Positions 48,046 to 60,139 of a stretch of DNA of 64,000 nucleotides are shown here, one piece after another. A program made the position numbers and the translations under genes. The stretch is taken from the NCBI RefSeq assembly GCF_004421005.1, contig NZ_CP038026.1, positions 3,720,001-3,784,000 of the forward strand, in the 5' to 3' direction. The stretch's first letter is position 1. Each line of letters begins with the position of its first letter. The notes beneath the pieces are model-generated. The model was given only the letters and a program-made list of their open reading frames with translations. It had not been told where the DNA came from and searched no databases. This stretch comes from Pseudoduganella plicata (GTDB lineage: Bacteria; Pseudomonadota; Gammaproteobacteria; Burkholderiales; Burkholderiaceae_D).

Positions 48046-49332
48046 CTAGGGCTGGGTGCCTGGCGCAGGCAGCGGCACGGGCACGCCGTTGCGGTAGACG
48101 GCTGTCGGCTCGACGCGGCGGAATCTGGCCGGACCGTTGCCGAACTCGATGGTCAGCTGGCCCGTCACGCCGTCCAGGGTGACCGGCTGGCCCGGTTTCA
48201 ACGCAATCTCGCGCGCGACGCGGAACGCGTCGATGCCCAGCGCGTACAGGCGCTCCATGTCGGCCGACAGGCGCACCTCGTCGCGCGGTTCCGGGCGCGG
48301 GTAGCTCATCACCGTGCTGCTGTCGCGCTGGACCTGCCACGGCAGATCGAGCAGGCGCACGCCATCGAGCTCGCCGCCTTCCAGCAGATTGGTGCGGCCG
48401 GGATTGAGCGACGACGTGCCGTACAGCGGGATGTCGCCCAGCGGCGGCGCGTTCAGCGCGGTGCGCAGCTGGCGCGCCTGGTCGGCGTCCAGCGCCGCGA
48501 ACAGCAGCTCCACCGGTTCGCTAGCCAGCCGCGCGCGCAGCGCCACCAGCTCGGCGTCGCTCAGGTAGCCGTTGGTGGTCGACATCTCCAGCGTCTTGGC
48601 CATGTGGCCCAGTTGCTGCCAGTGCGCCGCGAACGCGCTGGCGATGCGGCGCTGCCAGGCATTGCCACCCGAGAGGATCAGCGCTTCGCCGCCCGGATAA
48701 TCGCCGGCGGCCCACTCGGCCACCTGGCGCGCCTCGTCCTCGATCGACAGGCCGATCGACAGCATGTTCGGCGGCAGTGCCGCATCCTCGCGCCCTTCCG
48801 GACGGTTCAGGGCAATCGTCGGTTTCGTCACCAGCGGGCTGGCGGCCAGGGCGGTCACGGCGGATCGCGCGAGCGGCCCGACGACGATATCGTTGGCGCC
48901 CAGCGCGGCCTGGTACGCGGGCAGCACCTCGTCCGGCGCGTCGCCTGTCTCGATGACGGACACCTCGAAGCCGGCCTTGTCGCGTTCCCACGCGGCCATG
49001 AAGCCGGCGCGCAGCGCGTCGGCCGCCTGGCCCAGCGTTTCGGAGCGCAGCGGCAGCATCAGGCCGACGCGTACCGTCTTGCCGGCGGCGGGCGGCGGGC
49101 CTTCATCGCCAGTGGTGCCCGGCGGCATGGCCACGGCAAAGACCTGCGCTTCCTCCGGTGGCGGCTCGGGCGGACGGTCCGGCAGGCGCGTACGTTCCGG
49201 TTCCGGCGGGCTTGCCACCGACGAGATAGGCGCGCACAATCCTCCCGGACTGTCGCAAGGCGTGCTGCAGGCGGACAGCGCCAGCGCGGCAGCCACGCCC
49301 AGAATCAGTGTTTTCATTTTATTTGCCAGCAT
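48046..49332 (-). CDS. lpoA: LpoA-like penicillin-binding protein activator lipoprotein
   Basis: A 428-aa protein with lipobox LSAC at about residue 21 and a periplasmic-binding-protein type I fold (VGLMLPLRSETLGQAADALRAGF). In E. coli LpoA activates PBP1A from the outer membrane; this shorter form is the betaproteobacterial type. A start at 49332 with GGGGGTAGG is used; Met6 at 49317 is also possible. It is divergent from rsmI with only 10 nt between start codons. Confidence 0.82.
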   Translation of the reverse strand: MLANKMKTLILGVAAALALSACSTPCDSPGGLCAPISSVASPPEPERTRLPDRPPEPPPEEAQVFAVAMPPGTTGDEGPPPAAGKTVRVGLMLPLRSETLGQAADALRAGFMAAWERDKAGFEVSVIETGDAPDEVLPAYQAALGANDIVVGPLARSAVTALAASPLVTKPTIALNRPEGREDAALPPNMLSIGLSIEDEARQVAEWAAGDYPGGEALILSGGNAWQRRIASAFAAHWQQLGHMAKTLEMSTTNGYLSDAELVALRARLASEPVELLFAALDADQARQLRTALNAPPLGDIPLYGTSSLNPGRTNLLEGGELDGVRLLDLPWQVQRDSSTVMSYPRPEPRDEVRLSADMERLYALGIDAFRVAREIALKPGQPVTLDGVTGQLTIEFGNGPARFRRVEPTAVYRNGVPVPLPAPGTQP

Positions 49333-49342
49333 CCTACCCCCA

Positions 49343-50251
49343 ATGACAGTTCAAGAATCCAGCGTGCTCGCGACGCTTCCCGTGCTCGGCGAAACGGCGC
49401 TGCAGACCTATCCTACGGCAACATTGTATGTAGTAGCCACCCCCATCGGCAATGTTACCGACATTAGCCTGCGGGCGCTGCACGTGTTGACGCTGGTCGA
49501 TGCGATCGCCTGTGAGGACACGCGCAACACGTCGCACCTGCTGCAGCGCTTCGGCATCCATAAACCGCTGGTGGCCGCGCACATGCACAACGAACGCGAA
49601 GCGGCGCAGGCGATCGTGCAGCGCCTGCAGGCAGGCGAGCGTATCGCGCTGGTCTCCGATGCAGGCACGCCTGGCGTGTCGGACCCGGGCGCGAAGATCG
49701 TCGACGCCGTCATCGGCGCCGGCCTGCGCGTGGTGCCGCTGCCCGGCGCGTCCGCGGCCGTGACGGCACTGTCGGCCAGTGGCCTGATCAACGACCAGTT
49801 TCATTTCGTCGGCTTCCTGCCGGCCAAGGCAAAGCAGCGCGAGACGGTGCTGAACGGCCTGCGCACGGTAACCGCGACGATGGTGTTCTACGAGGCGCCG
49901 CACCGCATCGTCGATTGCGCCGCTGCGCTGGCCGCCGTATTCGAGCCCACCCGCCAGGTCGTCTTCGCGCGCGAGCTGACCAAACTGTTCGAGGAGATCC
50001 ACCGCTGCCCACTGTCCGACGCCGCCGCATGGATCGCCGCCGACGCGCACCGCGAGAAGGGAGAATACGTCGTGCTGCTGGCGGGCGCACCGGAAGCCAC
50101 GGATGCCGGCGATGCCGAGGCGGAGCGCATCCTGAACATCCTGCTGGCCGAATGCTCCGTCAAGCAGGCGGCCAACCTGGCAGCGCAGATCACGGGGCGC
50201 AAGAAGAACGCGCTGTACGACCGCGCGCTGGCGCTGAAGGGCGGGGATTAA
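49343..50251 (+). CDS. rsmI: RsmI, 16S rRNA 2'-O-methyltransferase (C1402)
   Basis: A 302-aa enzyme of the tetrapyrrole methylase fold. TLYVVATPIGNVTDISLRAL, CEDTRNTSHLLQ and VSDAGTPGVSDPG are family hallmarks. The C-terminal segment AAQITGRKKNALYDRAL is also typical. It is known as YraL and is divergent from the lpoA locus in many proteobacteria, as here. There is no good Shine-Dalgarno before the ATG. The stop overlaps the GST stop. Confidence 0.93.
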   Translation: MTVQESSVLATLPVLGETALQTYPTATLYVVATPIGNVTDISLRALHVLTLVDAIACEDTRNTSHLLQRFGIHKPLVAAHMHNEREAAQAIVQRLQAGERIALVSDAGTPGVSDPGAKIVDAVIGAGLRVVPLPGASAAVTALSASGLINDQFHFVGFLPAKAKQRETVLNGLRTVTATMVFYEAPHRIVDCAAALAAVFEPTRQVVFARELTKLFEEIHRCPLSDAAAWIAADAHREKGEYVVLLAGAPEATDAGDAEAERILNILLAECSVKQAANLAAQITGRKKNALYDRALALKGGD

Positions 50252-50868
50252 GGCGTCGCTTCGCCGCAATACTGCGCGAACCCCGGCACGGTTTCCAGTC
50301 GGTGCAGATACGCTTCCATCGCAGGGAAGCGCACGTGTTCGATCGGCGCCATGCGCCAGCGGTGCGCAGACAACGCCAGCACCACGTCGGCCAGCGTGAA
50401 GTCAGGGCCCGTGACGAAGGCGCCGGTACGCGCCAGTTGCGCGTCCAGGATCGCCATCTTGCCGTTCCAGTCCGCCACGCTGGCGGCAATTGCCGCCGCG
50501 TCGAACTTGTCGCTGCCCCGCATCAGCGCCATGAACGCGGGCCGCCATGCCGCGTTCAGTTCCGTGGCCTGCCAGTCCATCCACTGCTCGACGCGCGCCC
50601 GCGCCAGCGCGTCGGCCGGCAGCAGCGCCGTGTCCCCGGCCTTCGTTGCCAGGTAGCGGCAGATCGTGTTCGATTCCCACAGCACGGTGTCGCCGTCCCG
50701 CAGCACGGGCACCTGTGCGTTCGGATTGAGCGCCATGAACTCCGGCACGCGCGGGTCGCGCACGCCGCTGCCCCATGGTTCCAGCGTCCATGGCAGATCC
50801 AGCAGGCGGCAGGTCCACAGCACCTTGCGCACGTTGATCGACGTTTCCTTGCCCAGTATCGTCAGCAT
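50248..50868 (-). CDS. Glutathione S-transferase family protein
   Basis: A 206-aa protein. The N-terminal thioredoxin-like domain begins MLTILGKETSINVRKVLWTC, with the glutathione-binding segment VPVLRDGDTVLWESNTICRYL. The helical C-terminal domain is about 90-200 (PDFTLADVVLALSAHRW). It is a cytosolic detoxification enzyme of unspecified substrate. It converges with rsmI with overlapping stops. Confidence 0.88.
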   Translation of the reverse strand: MLTILGKETSINVRKVLWTCRLLDLPWTLEPWGSGVRDPRVPEFMALNPNAQVPVLRDGDTVLWESNTICRYLATKAGDTALLPADALARARVEQWMDWQATELNAAWRPAFMALMRGSDKFDAAAIAASVADWNGKMAILDAQLARTGAFVTGPDFTLADVVLALSAHRWRMAPIEHVRFPAMEAYLHRLETVPGFAQYCGEATP

Positions 50869-50887
50869 TGTTTTCCCTTGGTTGTGA

Positions 50888-51475
50888 CTAGAATTTGCAG
50901 CCGCTGTCCTTCTTGTCCATCAGCCAGATCAGTGGCGCCAGCAGGCCGCCCGCGCCGTTGCGGCAATCCGGCCGCGCCGAGCGGGCAATGTTCTTGCCCA
51001 GTTTTTCATCCCTGGTCTCTTCCAGCTCCCTGGCTTTCGCGAGTTTTTCGGCAGCCCAGTTGTCGGACGACGGCAGCTCTTTCGCGATCCCCCGCGCCGT
51101 GGCCCGCGCGGCGGCGATATCGACCTGCGGTTCGGCGGATGGTGTCGGTTCGGGCGTGGCGTCCATGGTGGCGGAAGCATCGGATCGCGGAGCAGCGACG
51201 ATTGACTGCGGTAGCGCGCGCCCTGGCCGCGCCGCGCGTTCCGGCGTGACGGCTTTCGGTTCTGCCTTGGGCGCGCTGGGCGCGACAGGTGGCGGCGGCG
51301 GGGGCAGCAACTGCACGGTCAGCGGCTGGGCCCATCGGCGTGTGTCCGGTTCGGTCCGTGTCGACGTGGGCAGCCGCAGATAAAACAGCAGCAATGCATG
51401 CAGCAGCGCGGAGATCGCCAGGCCGGCGACCAGCGCGTGGCGACGGGGTGCGGGAAAGGTCAACGCCTGCTGCAT
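50888..51475 (-). CDS. Proline-rich single-pass envelope protein, unknown
   Basis: About 195 aa. One membrane helix (VAGLAISALLHALLLFYLRL) near the N-terminus, then a Pro-rich segment (PPPPPVAPSAPK) and a charged region ending in a Cys-containing tail (DKKDSGCKF). This layout recalls TonB-like or TolA-like spanning proteins, but no TonB-C domain follows. The start is uncertain: 51475, 51496 and 51517 are all in frame without clear RBS. Function unknown. Confidence 0.5.
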   Translation of the reverse strand: MQQALTFPAPRRHALVAGLAISALLHALLLFYLRLPTSTRTEPDTRRWAQPLTVQLLPPPPPPVAPSAPKAEPKAVTPERAARPGRALPQSIVAAPRSDASATMDATPEPTPSAEPQVDIAAARATARGIAKELPSSDNWAAEKLAKARELEETRDEKLGKNIARSARPDCRNGAGGLLAPLIWLMDKKDSGCKF

Positions 51476-51563
51476 GGTGTGCGAACCGTGTGACATGGAA
51501 CGCCAATCTTCGCACATTGCCGATTTGGCATCTACGCCTCGGCGAAATAATTTTGCGACGCTC

Positions 51564-51592
51564 TTGACGAGCTGGGTGGCAGCCGGTATTAT
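51564..51592 (+). promoter_or_regulatory. Promoter of tRNA-Pro
   Basis: TTGACG (51564-51569), exactly 17 nt, TATTAT (51587-51592), then 10 nt to the tRNA 5' end. A strong sigma70-type promoter. Confidence 0.8.
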
Positions 51593-51602
51593 CTTGCTTC
51601 TT

Positions 51603-51679
<77 letters not shown>

Positions 51680-51691
51680 AGATTCAAAAGA

Positions 51692-51726
51692 AAACCCCGC
51701 GAGTTTCGGCTTGCGGGGTTTTTTTT
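51692..51726 (+). terminator. Terminator after tRNA-Pro
   Basis: AAACCCCGC (51692-51700) pairs with GCGGGGTTT (51713-51721); T-run to 51726. Confidence 0.85.
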
Positions 51727-51767
51727 ATGTGTTTTCCGGACGGAGCTTCAGGGAAGGGGACCTTTTG

Positions 51768-51802
51768 GGGACAGTGACCTGTCTGCGACAGGTCACTGTC
51801 CC
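51768..51802. repeat. Perfect 16-bp hairpin next to liuE stop
   Basis: GGGACAGTGACCTGTC (51768-51783), loop TGC, GACAGGTCACTGTCCC (51787-51802). It starts 6 nt past the liuE stop on the minus strand. No T-run on either strand, so it is not a standard terminator. The core recalls the hairpins at 14843 and 63174. Confidence 0.85.
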
Positions 51803-51808
51803 AGCACA

Positions 51809-52717
51809 TCAACCCGCGCGTTTGGCGAGAATCGCGTTGCCTGCGCGGCTGGCGCCCTTGCGGCCCAGGAACTGTGAGATGAACGCTCCCGCATCCACCA
51901 CCGTATCCAGGTCGACGCCCGTCTCGATACCCAGTCCGTTCATCATGTAGATCACGTCCTCGGTGGCGACGTTGCCTGTCGCTCCTTTCGCGTAAGGGCA
52001 GCCGCCCAGGCCGGACACGGAGGAGTGAAAAATCGAGATCCCTGTCTCCAGCGCCGCGTAGATATTGGCCAGCGCCTGCCCATACGTGTCATGGAAGTGG
52101 CCGGACAGGCCGTCGATGCGGAACTCGCGGATCGCCGTCTGCATCACCGCTTGCGTCTTCAGCGGCGTGGCCACCCCGATGGTGTCGGCGATGTCGATCT
52201 CGTCGCAGCCCAGGTCGCGCATGCGGCCCACCACGTACGCCACCGATTCAAGCGGCACGTCGCCCTGGTAGGGGCAACCGAAAGCCGTACTGACGCTGGC
52301 GCGCAGGCGCAGGCCGTGTTCCTTGGCCGCCTTTGCCACCGGCTCGAAGCGGGTGATCGATTCGGCGATCGAACAGTTGATGTTCCGCTGCGAGAACGCC
52401 TCGGAGGCCGCGCCGAAGATGACGACTTCATGGGCGCCGGCCGCCAGTGCCGCCTCGAAGCCCTGCATGTTCGGCGTCAGCGCGGAGTAGATCACGCCTG
52501 GCTTGCGCGCGATGCCGGCCATGACCTCCTGGCTCGTCGCCATCTGCGGCACCCACTTGGGCGACACGAACGACGCCGCCTCGATGTTGGCGAAGCCGGC
52601 CGCCGTCAGGCGGTCCACCAGCGCGATCTTGACGTCGGCCGGAACATTTTCCTTTTCGTTCTGGAGCCCGTCGCGCGGGCCCACTTCGACGATCTTCACT
52701 TTTCTCGGCAATGTCAT
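51809..52717 (-). CDS. liuE: Hydroxymethylglutaryl-CoA lyase
   Basis: A 302-aa TIM-barrel enzyme. VEVGPRDGLQNEKENV at the N-terminus holds the metal/substrate Asp; HFHDTYGQALAN supplies the metal histidines; the C-terminal GLGGCPYAKGATGNVATED contains the catalytic Cys. It splits HMG-CoA to acetyl-CoA and acetoacetate, the last step of leucine breakdown. Last gene of the nine-gene run, 1 nt after the ghrA-like gene. Also named mvaB or hmgL. Confidence 0.93.
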   Translation of the reverse strand: MTLPRKVKIVEVGPRDGLQNEKENVPADVKIALVDRLTAAGFANIEAASFVSPKWVPQMATSQEVMAGIARKPGVIYSALTPNMQGFEAALAAGAHEVVIFGAASEAFSQRNINCSIAESITRFEPVAKAAKEHGLRLRASVSTAFGCPYQGDVPLESVAYVVGRMRDLGCDEIDIADTIGVATPLKTQAVMQTAIREFRIDGLSGHFHDTYGQALANIYAALETGISIFHSSVSGLGGCPYAKGATGNVATEDVIYMMNGLGIETGVDLDTVVDAGAFISQFLGRKGASRAGNAILAKRAG

Positions 52718-52718
52718 A

Positions 52719-53651
52719 TCAATATCCCAGTTCGCGGTTGACGATGTCAGGGCACGGCCTGCCCTCTTCCAGCAGCCCGATCTTGCCGGCGATCTGGCGC
52801 ACGCTTTCGTCGCGCAAGGTCAGCGCGGCGATATGCGGCGTGATCGTGATGCGCGGCTCCTGCCAGAACGGGTGCTGCGCCGGCAGCGGTTCGTTGCGGA
52901 ACACGTCCAGCGTGGCGCCGGCGATATGGCCGCTCTTGATGAACGCCAGCAAGTCCGGCTCGGCTAGATGAGAGCCGCGTGCCACGTTGATCACGTACGA
53001 CCCCGCGGGCATCTTCGCCAGGTTCGTGCGATTGAGGATATTGCTGGTTTCCTCCGTCAGCGGCAGCATGCAGACGACGACCCGGCTCTGGCGCAGGAAG
53101 CCGTCCAGCCCAACCATGCCCGCATGGCACGTGACGCCGTCGATCTTCTTGCCATTGCGGCTCCACGCGTGCAGCGGGAAGCCAAACGGCTTCAGGCAGT
53201 CGAGCACGCGCTGGCCCAGTACGCCCGCACCCATGATGCCGACCCCGAAGCCGGCGCGGTCATGCGGCGCCAGCGCACGCCATTCGCCTACGGCGGCCTG
53301 GTCGTCATACAGGTCGAAGCGGCGGAAGTAGCGCAGCACCGCGTGCACGACGTACTCCGCCATCTGCACGCCCATGCCTGCATCGCCCAGCCGCACCAGT
53401 GGCACGTGGCGGGGAATCAGGTCGACGTGGCGCATGATCGCATCCACGCCCGCGCCCATCAGGAAGATGGCCTTGACCTCGGCCAGCTCGCGCAGCATCG
53501 CCTCGGGCGGCGCCCAGACGACGGCGTAGTCGCATGGCGCCGGTTTCTCCCCTTCGCGCCACGCCACGCAGGTGGCCTGGGGCAGCTGCCGGGCGAAATC
53601 GTCCGCCCACGGTGCCGTATTGCCGTCCGGTCGATACAGCAGAATACGCAT
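52719..53651 (-). CDS. GhrA-like glyoxylate/hydroxypyruvate reductase
   Basis: A 310-aa D-2-hydroxyacid dehydrogenase. The NAD(P) motif is VGIMGAGVLGQRVLD, and the catalytic Arg, Glu and His lie in NVARGSHLAE, FRNEPLP and TPHIAAL. The N-terminus MRILLYRPDGNTAPWADDF resembles GhrA. It is not a known step of leucine or biotin metabolism, yet sits between liuD and liuE with gaps of 12 and 1 nt. Its true substrate in this operon is unclear. Confidence 0.88.
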   Translation of the reverse strand: MRILLYRPDGNTAPWADDFARQLPQATCVAWREGEKPAPCDYAVVWAPPEAMLRELAEVKAIFLMGAGVDAIMRHVDLIPRHVPLVRLGDAGMGVQMAEYVVHAVLRYFRRFDLYDDQAAVGEWRALAPHDRAGFGVGIMGAGVLGQRVLDCLKPFGFPLHAWSRNGKKIDGVTCHAGMVGLDGFLRQSRVVVCMLPLTEETSNILNRTNLAKMPAGSYVINVARGSHLAEPDLLAFIKSGHIAGATLDVFRNEPLPAQHPFWQEPRITITPHIAALTLRDESVRQIAGKIGLLEEGRPCPDIVNRELGY

Positions 53652-53663
53652 GAGGCTCTCCCG

Positions 53664-55694
<2,031 letters not shown>

Positions 55695-55753
55695 GTCTCC
55701 TCCTCCTGGGCTCTTGGCCCTTTTTATTCAGGGGGTACCGCGGGCGCCGTGGT

Positions 55754-56794
55754 TCAGCAGCCGCAGGCTTCCTTCTGTACCGATTCCAGGGTGGCGGCGC
55801 GCGTCGGCAGCCCCAGTTTGGCCAGCAGTGCGCGGTCGTCGTTGGCTTCCGGATTATCGGTCGTCAGCAGCTTGTCGCCGTAGAAAATCGAGTTGGCGCC
55901 GGCCATGAAGCACATCGCCTGCACGGCTTCGCCCAGCTCGCGCCGGCCGGCGGACAGGCGCACGCGCGCCTTTGGCATCGTGATGCGCGCCACGGCGATC
56001 GTGCGCACGAACTCCAGCGGGTCGAGACGGTCCATGCCGTGCAGCGGCGTGCCTTCGACCTGCACCAGGTGGTTGATCGGCACCGATTCCGGATACGGAT
56101 TCAGGTTCGCCAGCTGCGCGATCAGGCCGGCACGCTGCTCGCGCGTCTCGCCCATGCCGACGATGCCGCCACAGCACACTTTCAGGCCGGCGTTGCGCAC
56201 GTGACCCAGCGTGTCCAGGCGGTCCTGGTATTCGCGCGTGGAGATCACGTTGTTGTAGAACTCCGGCGCCGTGTCCAGGTTGTGGTTGTAGTAGTCCAGG
56301 CCCGCGGCTTTCAGGCGCTCGGCCTGCTGCTCTTCCAGCATGCCCAAGGTCGCACAGGTTTCCAGGCCCAGCGCCTTCACTTCGCGCACCATTTCTTCGA
56401 CCTTGTCCATGTCGCGCTCTTTCGGGCTGCGCCAGGCGGCACCCATGCAGAAGCGCGTCGCGCCGTTTTCCTTGGCCTGCTTCGCCGCTTCCAGCACGGT
56501 GGCGGTGTCGAGAATCTTTTTCGCTTCGACGCCCGTGTCGTAGCGTGCCGCCTGCGGGCAGTAGCCGCAGTCTTCCTCGCAGCCGCCCGTCTTGATCGAC
56601 AGCAGCGTTGCCAGTTCCACGTCGCCGGCCGGGAAATTGGCGCGGTGCGCTTCCTGGGCGCGGAACATCAGCTCATTGAACGGCAGCTCGAACAGCGCCA
56701 GCACGTCTTCGCGCGGCCACGTCGCGGCCTCGGGCAGCTTGATGGCCGCGGTCGGGCGGTGCAGGGCGACGGTTTTCGGTTCATGCAGGGACAT
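55754..56794 (-). CDS. bioB: BioB, biotin synthase
   Basis: A 346-aa radical SAM enzyme. SAM cluster Cys72-x3-Cys76-x2-Cys79 in [12 protein letters not shown]. The YNHNLDT and RLSAGR segments bind dethiobiotin and the [2Fe-2S] cluster. It inserts sulfur into dethiobiotin. It follows bioD by 10 nt. The 59-nt gap to liuD is the largest inside the run. Confidence 0.95.
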   Translation of the reverse strand: MSLHEPKTVALHRPTAAIKLPEAATWPREDVLALFELPFNELMFRAQEAHRANFPAGDVELATLLSIKTGGCEEDCGYCPQAARYDTGVEAKKILDTATVLEAAKQAKENGATRFCMGAAWRSPKERDMDKVEEMVREVKALGLETCATLGMLEEQQAERLKAAGLDYYNHNLDTAPEFYNNVISTREYQDRLDTLGHVRNAGLKVCCGGIVGMGETREQRAGLIAQLANLNPYPESVPINHLVQVEGTPLHGMDRLDPLEFVRTIAVARITMPKARVRLSAGRRELGEAVQAMCFMAGANSIFYGDKLLTTDNPEANDDRALLAKLGLPTRAATLESVQKEACGC

Positions 56795-56804
56795 CGTGTT
56801 TCCT

Positions 56805-57611
56805 TTAATCGTTAGTGCGATGGGCCGGCCAGTTCGGCAGGCCCGTAAAATCCAGGTATTCGGCGCAGGCGGCGGCCGACGGCTGTTCCAGACGCGGCAC
56901 GCGGCCCAGCAGCGGGGCCGGGATGCGCGCCGCCAGCGCGTCGATATTCTCGTCGGCGAATGCCATTTCCTGTTCCAGCGTATTGGCCACCCAGCCGATC
57001 AGCTTCAGGCCGCGTGCGGCGATGGCTTCCACCGTCAGCAGCGCGTGGTTGATGCAGCCCAGGCGCATGCCGACGACCAGGAGGACGGGCAGGTCGAGCT
57101 GCTGCGCCAGGTCGGCCGTGTCGTAGGTGTCCGTCAGCGGCACGCGGAAGCCGCCGACGCCTTCGACTACCGTCGCGTCGCTGGCCGCGGCGATCTCCAG
57201 GAACGCCGCCAGGATCGGCACCGGGTCGATCGCGACGCCTTCCAGTGCCGCGGCGATATGCGGCGCCGCAGGTTCCTTGAGCAGGAACGGCGTCGTAATC
57301 GATTGCGGCAGGTGCACGTTGCCGGCTGCTTCCAGCTGGTCGCAGTCATCGTTGTACAGGCGGCCGTCACGCAGTTCGGCGCCGGCGGCGACGGGTTTCA
57401 TGCCGCAGGCGCGCACGCCACGCTGCACCAGTGCATGCAGCAGCGCCGACGAAATCAGCGTCTTGCCGATTTCCGTGTCGGTGCCGGTCACGAAGCACGC
57501 AAAGCGCGGCGGGACGCCGGGGGTTGCCGGCTCGGCGGCGGTTGCGCTCTCGATCAGCTCATCGATCGCTTCCGCGACAGTCGGCACGACCACAGGATCT
57601 TCCAGTGCCAT
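56805..57611 (-). CDS. bioD: BioD, dethiobiotin synthetase
   Basis: A 268-aa P-loop ligase. The nucleotide loop GTDTEIGKT lies near residue 39, and KPVAAG and [11 protein letters not shown] follow. The first 32 residues ([19 protein letters not shown]...) are an unusual N-terminal extension compared with the usual 225-240 aa. It closes the ureido ring of dethiobiotin. 1 nt after bioF. Confidence 0.93.
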   Translation of the reverse strand: MALEDPVVVPTVAEAIDELIESATAAEPATPGVPPRFACFVTGTDTEIGKTLISSALLHALVQRGVRACGMKPVAAGAELRDGRLYNDDCDQLEAAGNVHLPQSITTPFLLKEPAAPHIAAALEGVAIDPVPILAAFLEIAAASDATVVEGVGGFRVPLTDTYDTADLAQQLDLPVLLVVGMRLGCINHALLTVEAIAARGLKLIGWVANTLEQEMAFADENIDALAARIPAPLLGRVPRLEQPSAAACAEYLDFTGLPNWPAHRTND

Positions 57612-57612
57612 C

Positions 57613-58797
57613 TCAGGTCCTTTCCAGTTGGTTCAGGGCGGCGATCAGCTGCGCGACCTCCGGCGTCGTGTGCGCCGCGGAGAACGTCACGCGCAGCCGG
57701 GCCGTCCCGGCAGGTACGGTGGGCGGACGTATCCCGCCGACCCAGATGCCCTGTTCATATAACGCGGCGGCGGCATGCATCGTTTCGTCGTTGCGGCCGA
57801 TGACGATCGGCTGGATCGCCGTCTGCGAGGCCAGCGGCTGCCAGCGCCGCAGTGTCAGGCCATCCTGCCATTGTGCCACCAAAGCGGCCAGCCGACTGCG
57901 GCGATGCCGCCCTTCTTCACCTTCGATGATGTCAAGACTCGTCAGCAGCGCATGCGCCAGCACCGGCGGCGCGGCCGTCGTGAAGATGTACGGGCGGGCA
58001 CGCTGGATCAGCGTCTCGATGACCGTCTTGTGGGCGGCGACAAAGGCGCCGCCGACGCCGGCCGCCTTGCCCAGCGTGCCCATATAGACGAGGTTGGGCG
58101 AGCGCAGCCTGAAGTGCTCCAGCGCGCCGTGGCCGTTTTCGCCCAGGGTACCGAAGCCGTGCGCGTCGTCCACGATCAGCCAGGCGTTGTGCCGCTCGCA
58201 CAGCGCCAGCAACGCGGGCAGCGGCGCCAGGTCGCCGTCCATCGAAAACACGCTGTCCGTCACGACGATCTTGTTGGTGGCGCTGCTCTGTTCCAGCAGC
58301 ACCGCCAGCGCCTCGACGTCCGCATGCGGGTAGACCTTGACGCTCGTGCGGGCCAGCCGCGCCCCGTCGATCAGCGACGCGTGGTTCAGCGCCTCGCTGA
58401 AGATTTCCGTATTCCTGTCGACGCTTGCCAGCCCCGTGATGACGGCCAGGTTCGCCATATAGCCCGTGCAGAAGCTTAATGCGCGGGCTTCGACCAGGTA
58501 CGCACTTTCGAAGGCGGCCAGGCGCTCTTCCAGCAGCACGTGCGCGCGGCTGTGGCCACTGATCAGGTGCGAGGCGCCACTGCCGGTGCCATAGCGCGCC
58601 GCGCCTTCCTGCAGCGCCGCGGCGATGGCGGGATGGGCGGCCAGGCCCAGGTAGTCGTTGCTGCAGAACGCCAGCATCGGCCGCCCATCGACGATCACGC
58701 GCGGCCCGCACGGCGTCTCGACGGTCTTGCGCACGCGGATCAGGCTTTGCTCGTCCAGCGCCCGCAGTTGCGCGTCCAGTTTTTTCAGCAGTTCCAT
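57613..58797 (-). CDS. bioF: BioF, 8-amino-7-oxononanoate synthase
   Basis: A 394-aa alpha-oxoamine synthase. Features: [13 protein letters not shown], the [19 protein letters not shown] segment, the [15 protein letters not shown] aspartate loop and the PLP-Lys in [13 protein letters not shown]. It condenses pimeloyl-ACP/CoA with alanine. 1 nt after the bioA stop, coupled translation likely. Confidence 0.95.
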   Translation of the reverse strand: MELLKKLDAQLRALDEQSLIRVRKTVETPCGPRVIVDGRPMLAFCSNDYLGLAAHPAIAAALQEGAARYGTGSGASHLISGHSRAHVLLEERLAAFESAYLVEARALSFCTGYMANLAVITGLASVDRNTEIFSEALNHASLIDGARLARTSVKVYPHADVEALAVLLEQSSATNKIVVTDSVFSMDGDLAPLPALLALCERHNAWLIVDDAHGFGTLGENGHGALEHFRLRSPNLVYMGTLGKAAGVGGAFVAAHKTVIETLIQRARPYIFTTAAPPVLAHALLTSLDIIEGEEGRHRRSRLAALVAQWQDGLTLRRWQPLASQTAIQPIVIGRNDETMHAAAALYEQGIWVGGIRPPTVPAGTARLRVTFSAAHTTPEVAQLIAALNQLERT

Positions 58798-58798
58798 G

Positions 58799-60124
58799 TC
58801 AGCCCGCGATCGTCTGTTCGAACACGGCCAGCGTGCGGTCGGCGAGAACGTGTACGTCGTCGTCGGTCAGGATGTACGGCGGCATCAGGTAGACGGTGCT
58901 GCCGATGGGGCGCAGCAGCAGTTCGTTCTGCGTGGCGTTGGCGAAGAAGCGGCGCGAGAACGTGTTGTCCACGTCCGTGGCATCGAATGCCCAGATCATC
59001 CCCCGCTGCCGGAAGTGTTTTACGCGTGCGTGCCCGCGCAGCGGTGCCAGCGCCGTGGTGATGCGGTCGGCCAGCGACTGGTTAGCTGCCAGTACGTCGT
59101 CTTCCCTGAAAATGTCGAGGGTGGCCAGCGCGGCCCGGCAGGCCAGCGGGTTGCCGGTGTACGAGTGCGAATGCAGGAAACCGCGCGTCACGTCGGCGCT
59201 GTAGAAGGCCTGGTAGACGTCGTCCGTGCTCAGGACCACGGACAGCGGCAGGTAGCCGCCGCTGATGCCTTTCGACAGCGTCAGAAAATCGGGCCGGACG
59301 CCCGCCTGTTCGCAGGCGAAGAACGTGCCGGTGCGGCCGCAGCCGACGGCGATTTCGTCGAGGATGAGGTGAACGCCATAACGGTCGCACAGCTCGCGCA
59401 CCAGTTGCAGGTACAGCGGATCGTGCATCGCCATGCCGGCGGCGCACTGCACCAGCGGTTCGATGATGATGGCAGCGATCTTCTCGGATTTTTGCTGGAA
59501 CAGCCGCTCGACGTCGCCTGCGGCGCGACGCGCCACGTCCTGCGCCGTCTCGCCATCGACGGCCTGGCGCGCATCGGGCGACATCACCGTTTGCGCCGCG
59601 CGCAGCAGCGGGCCGTAGGCATCCTTGAACAGCGCCACGTCCGTCACGGCGAGGGCGCCGATGGTCTCGCCGTGATAGCTGCCCTGAAGGCAGACGAATT
59701 CCTGTTTTTCATTCCTGCCGCGGTTGCGCCACGAATGAAAACTCATCTTCAATGCAATCTCCACGGCGGAAGCACCGTCGGAGGCGTAAAACGCGTGACC
59801 CAGATGGTGGTTCGTCGCCGCGGACAGCCGCTCCGACAGTTCAATGACCGGTTCGTGCGTAAAGCCGGCCAGCATCGCGTGTTCCAGCTTCTCCAGCTGG
59901 TCGCGCAGCGCCGCGTTGATGCGCGGATTGGCATGACCGAACAGGTTGACCCACCACGAGCTGATGGCGTCGAGATACCGACGGCCATCGTGGTCGTACA
60001 GCCACGCGCCGCGGCCGTGGCTGACGGGGATCAGCGGCGTGGTTTCGTGGTGCTGCATCTGCGTGCAGGGGTGCCACACGCTGGCGAGGCTGCGGGACAC
60101 CCATTCTCTGCTTTGATTCGACAA
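58799..60124 (-). CDS. bioA: BioA, adenosylmethionine-8-amino-7-oxononanoate aminotransferase
   Basis: A 441-aa class III aminotransferase. [19 protein letters not shown] is the BioA-specific N-terminus; the PLP-Lys lies in [15 protein letters not shown]. It converts KAPA to DAPA using SAM as amino donor. The start codon appears to be TTG at 60124 with AGGAGT seven bases before it, a rare start that may limit expression. It is first of the bio block, 15 nt after liuC. Confidence 0.95.
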   Translation of the reverse strand: MSNQSREWVSRSLASVWHPCTQMQHHETTPLIPVSHGRGAWLYDHDGRRYLDAISSWWVNLFGHANPRINAALRDQLEKLEHAMLAGFTHEPVIELSERLSAATNHHLGHAFYASDGASAVEIALKMSFHSWRNRGRNEKQEFVCLQGSYHGETIGALAVTDVALFKDAYGPLLRAAQTVMSPDARQAVDGETAQDVARRAAGDVERLFQQKSEKIAAIIIEPLVQCAAGMAMHDPLYLQLVRELCDRYGVHLILDEIAVGCGRTGTFFACEQAGVRPDFLTLSKGISGGYLPLSVVLSTDDVYQAFYSADVTRGFLHSHSYTGNPLACRAALATLDIFREDDVLAANQSLADRITTALAPLRGHARVKHFRQRGMIWAFDATDVDNTFSRRFFANATQNELLLRPIGSTVYLMPPYILTDDDVHVLADRTLAVFEQTIAG

Positions 60125-60139
60125 AAACTTGACTCCTAA

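Noticed and set aside
51768..51802. Terminator for the liu-bio run
   Set aside because: The stem is perfect but no T-run follows on the minus strand (CAAAAGG instead).
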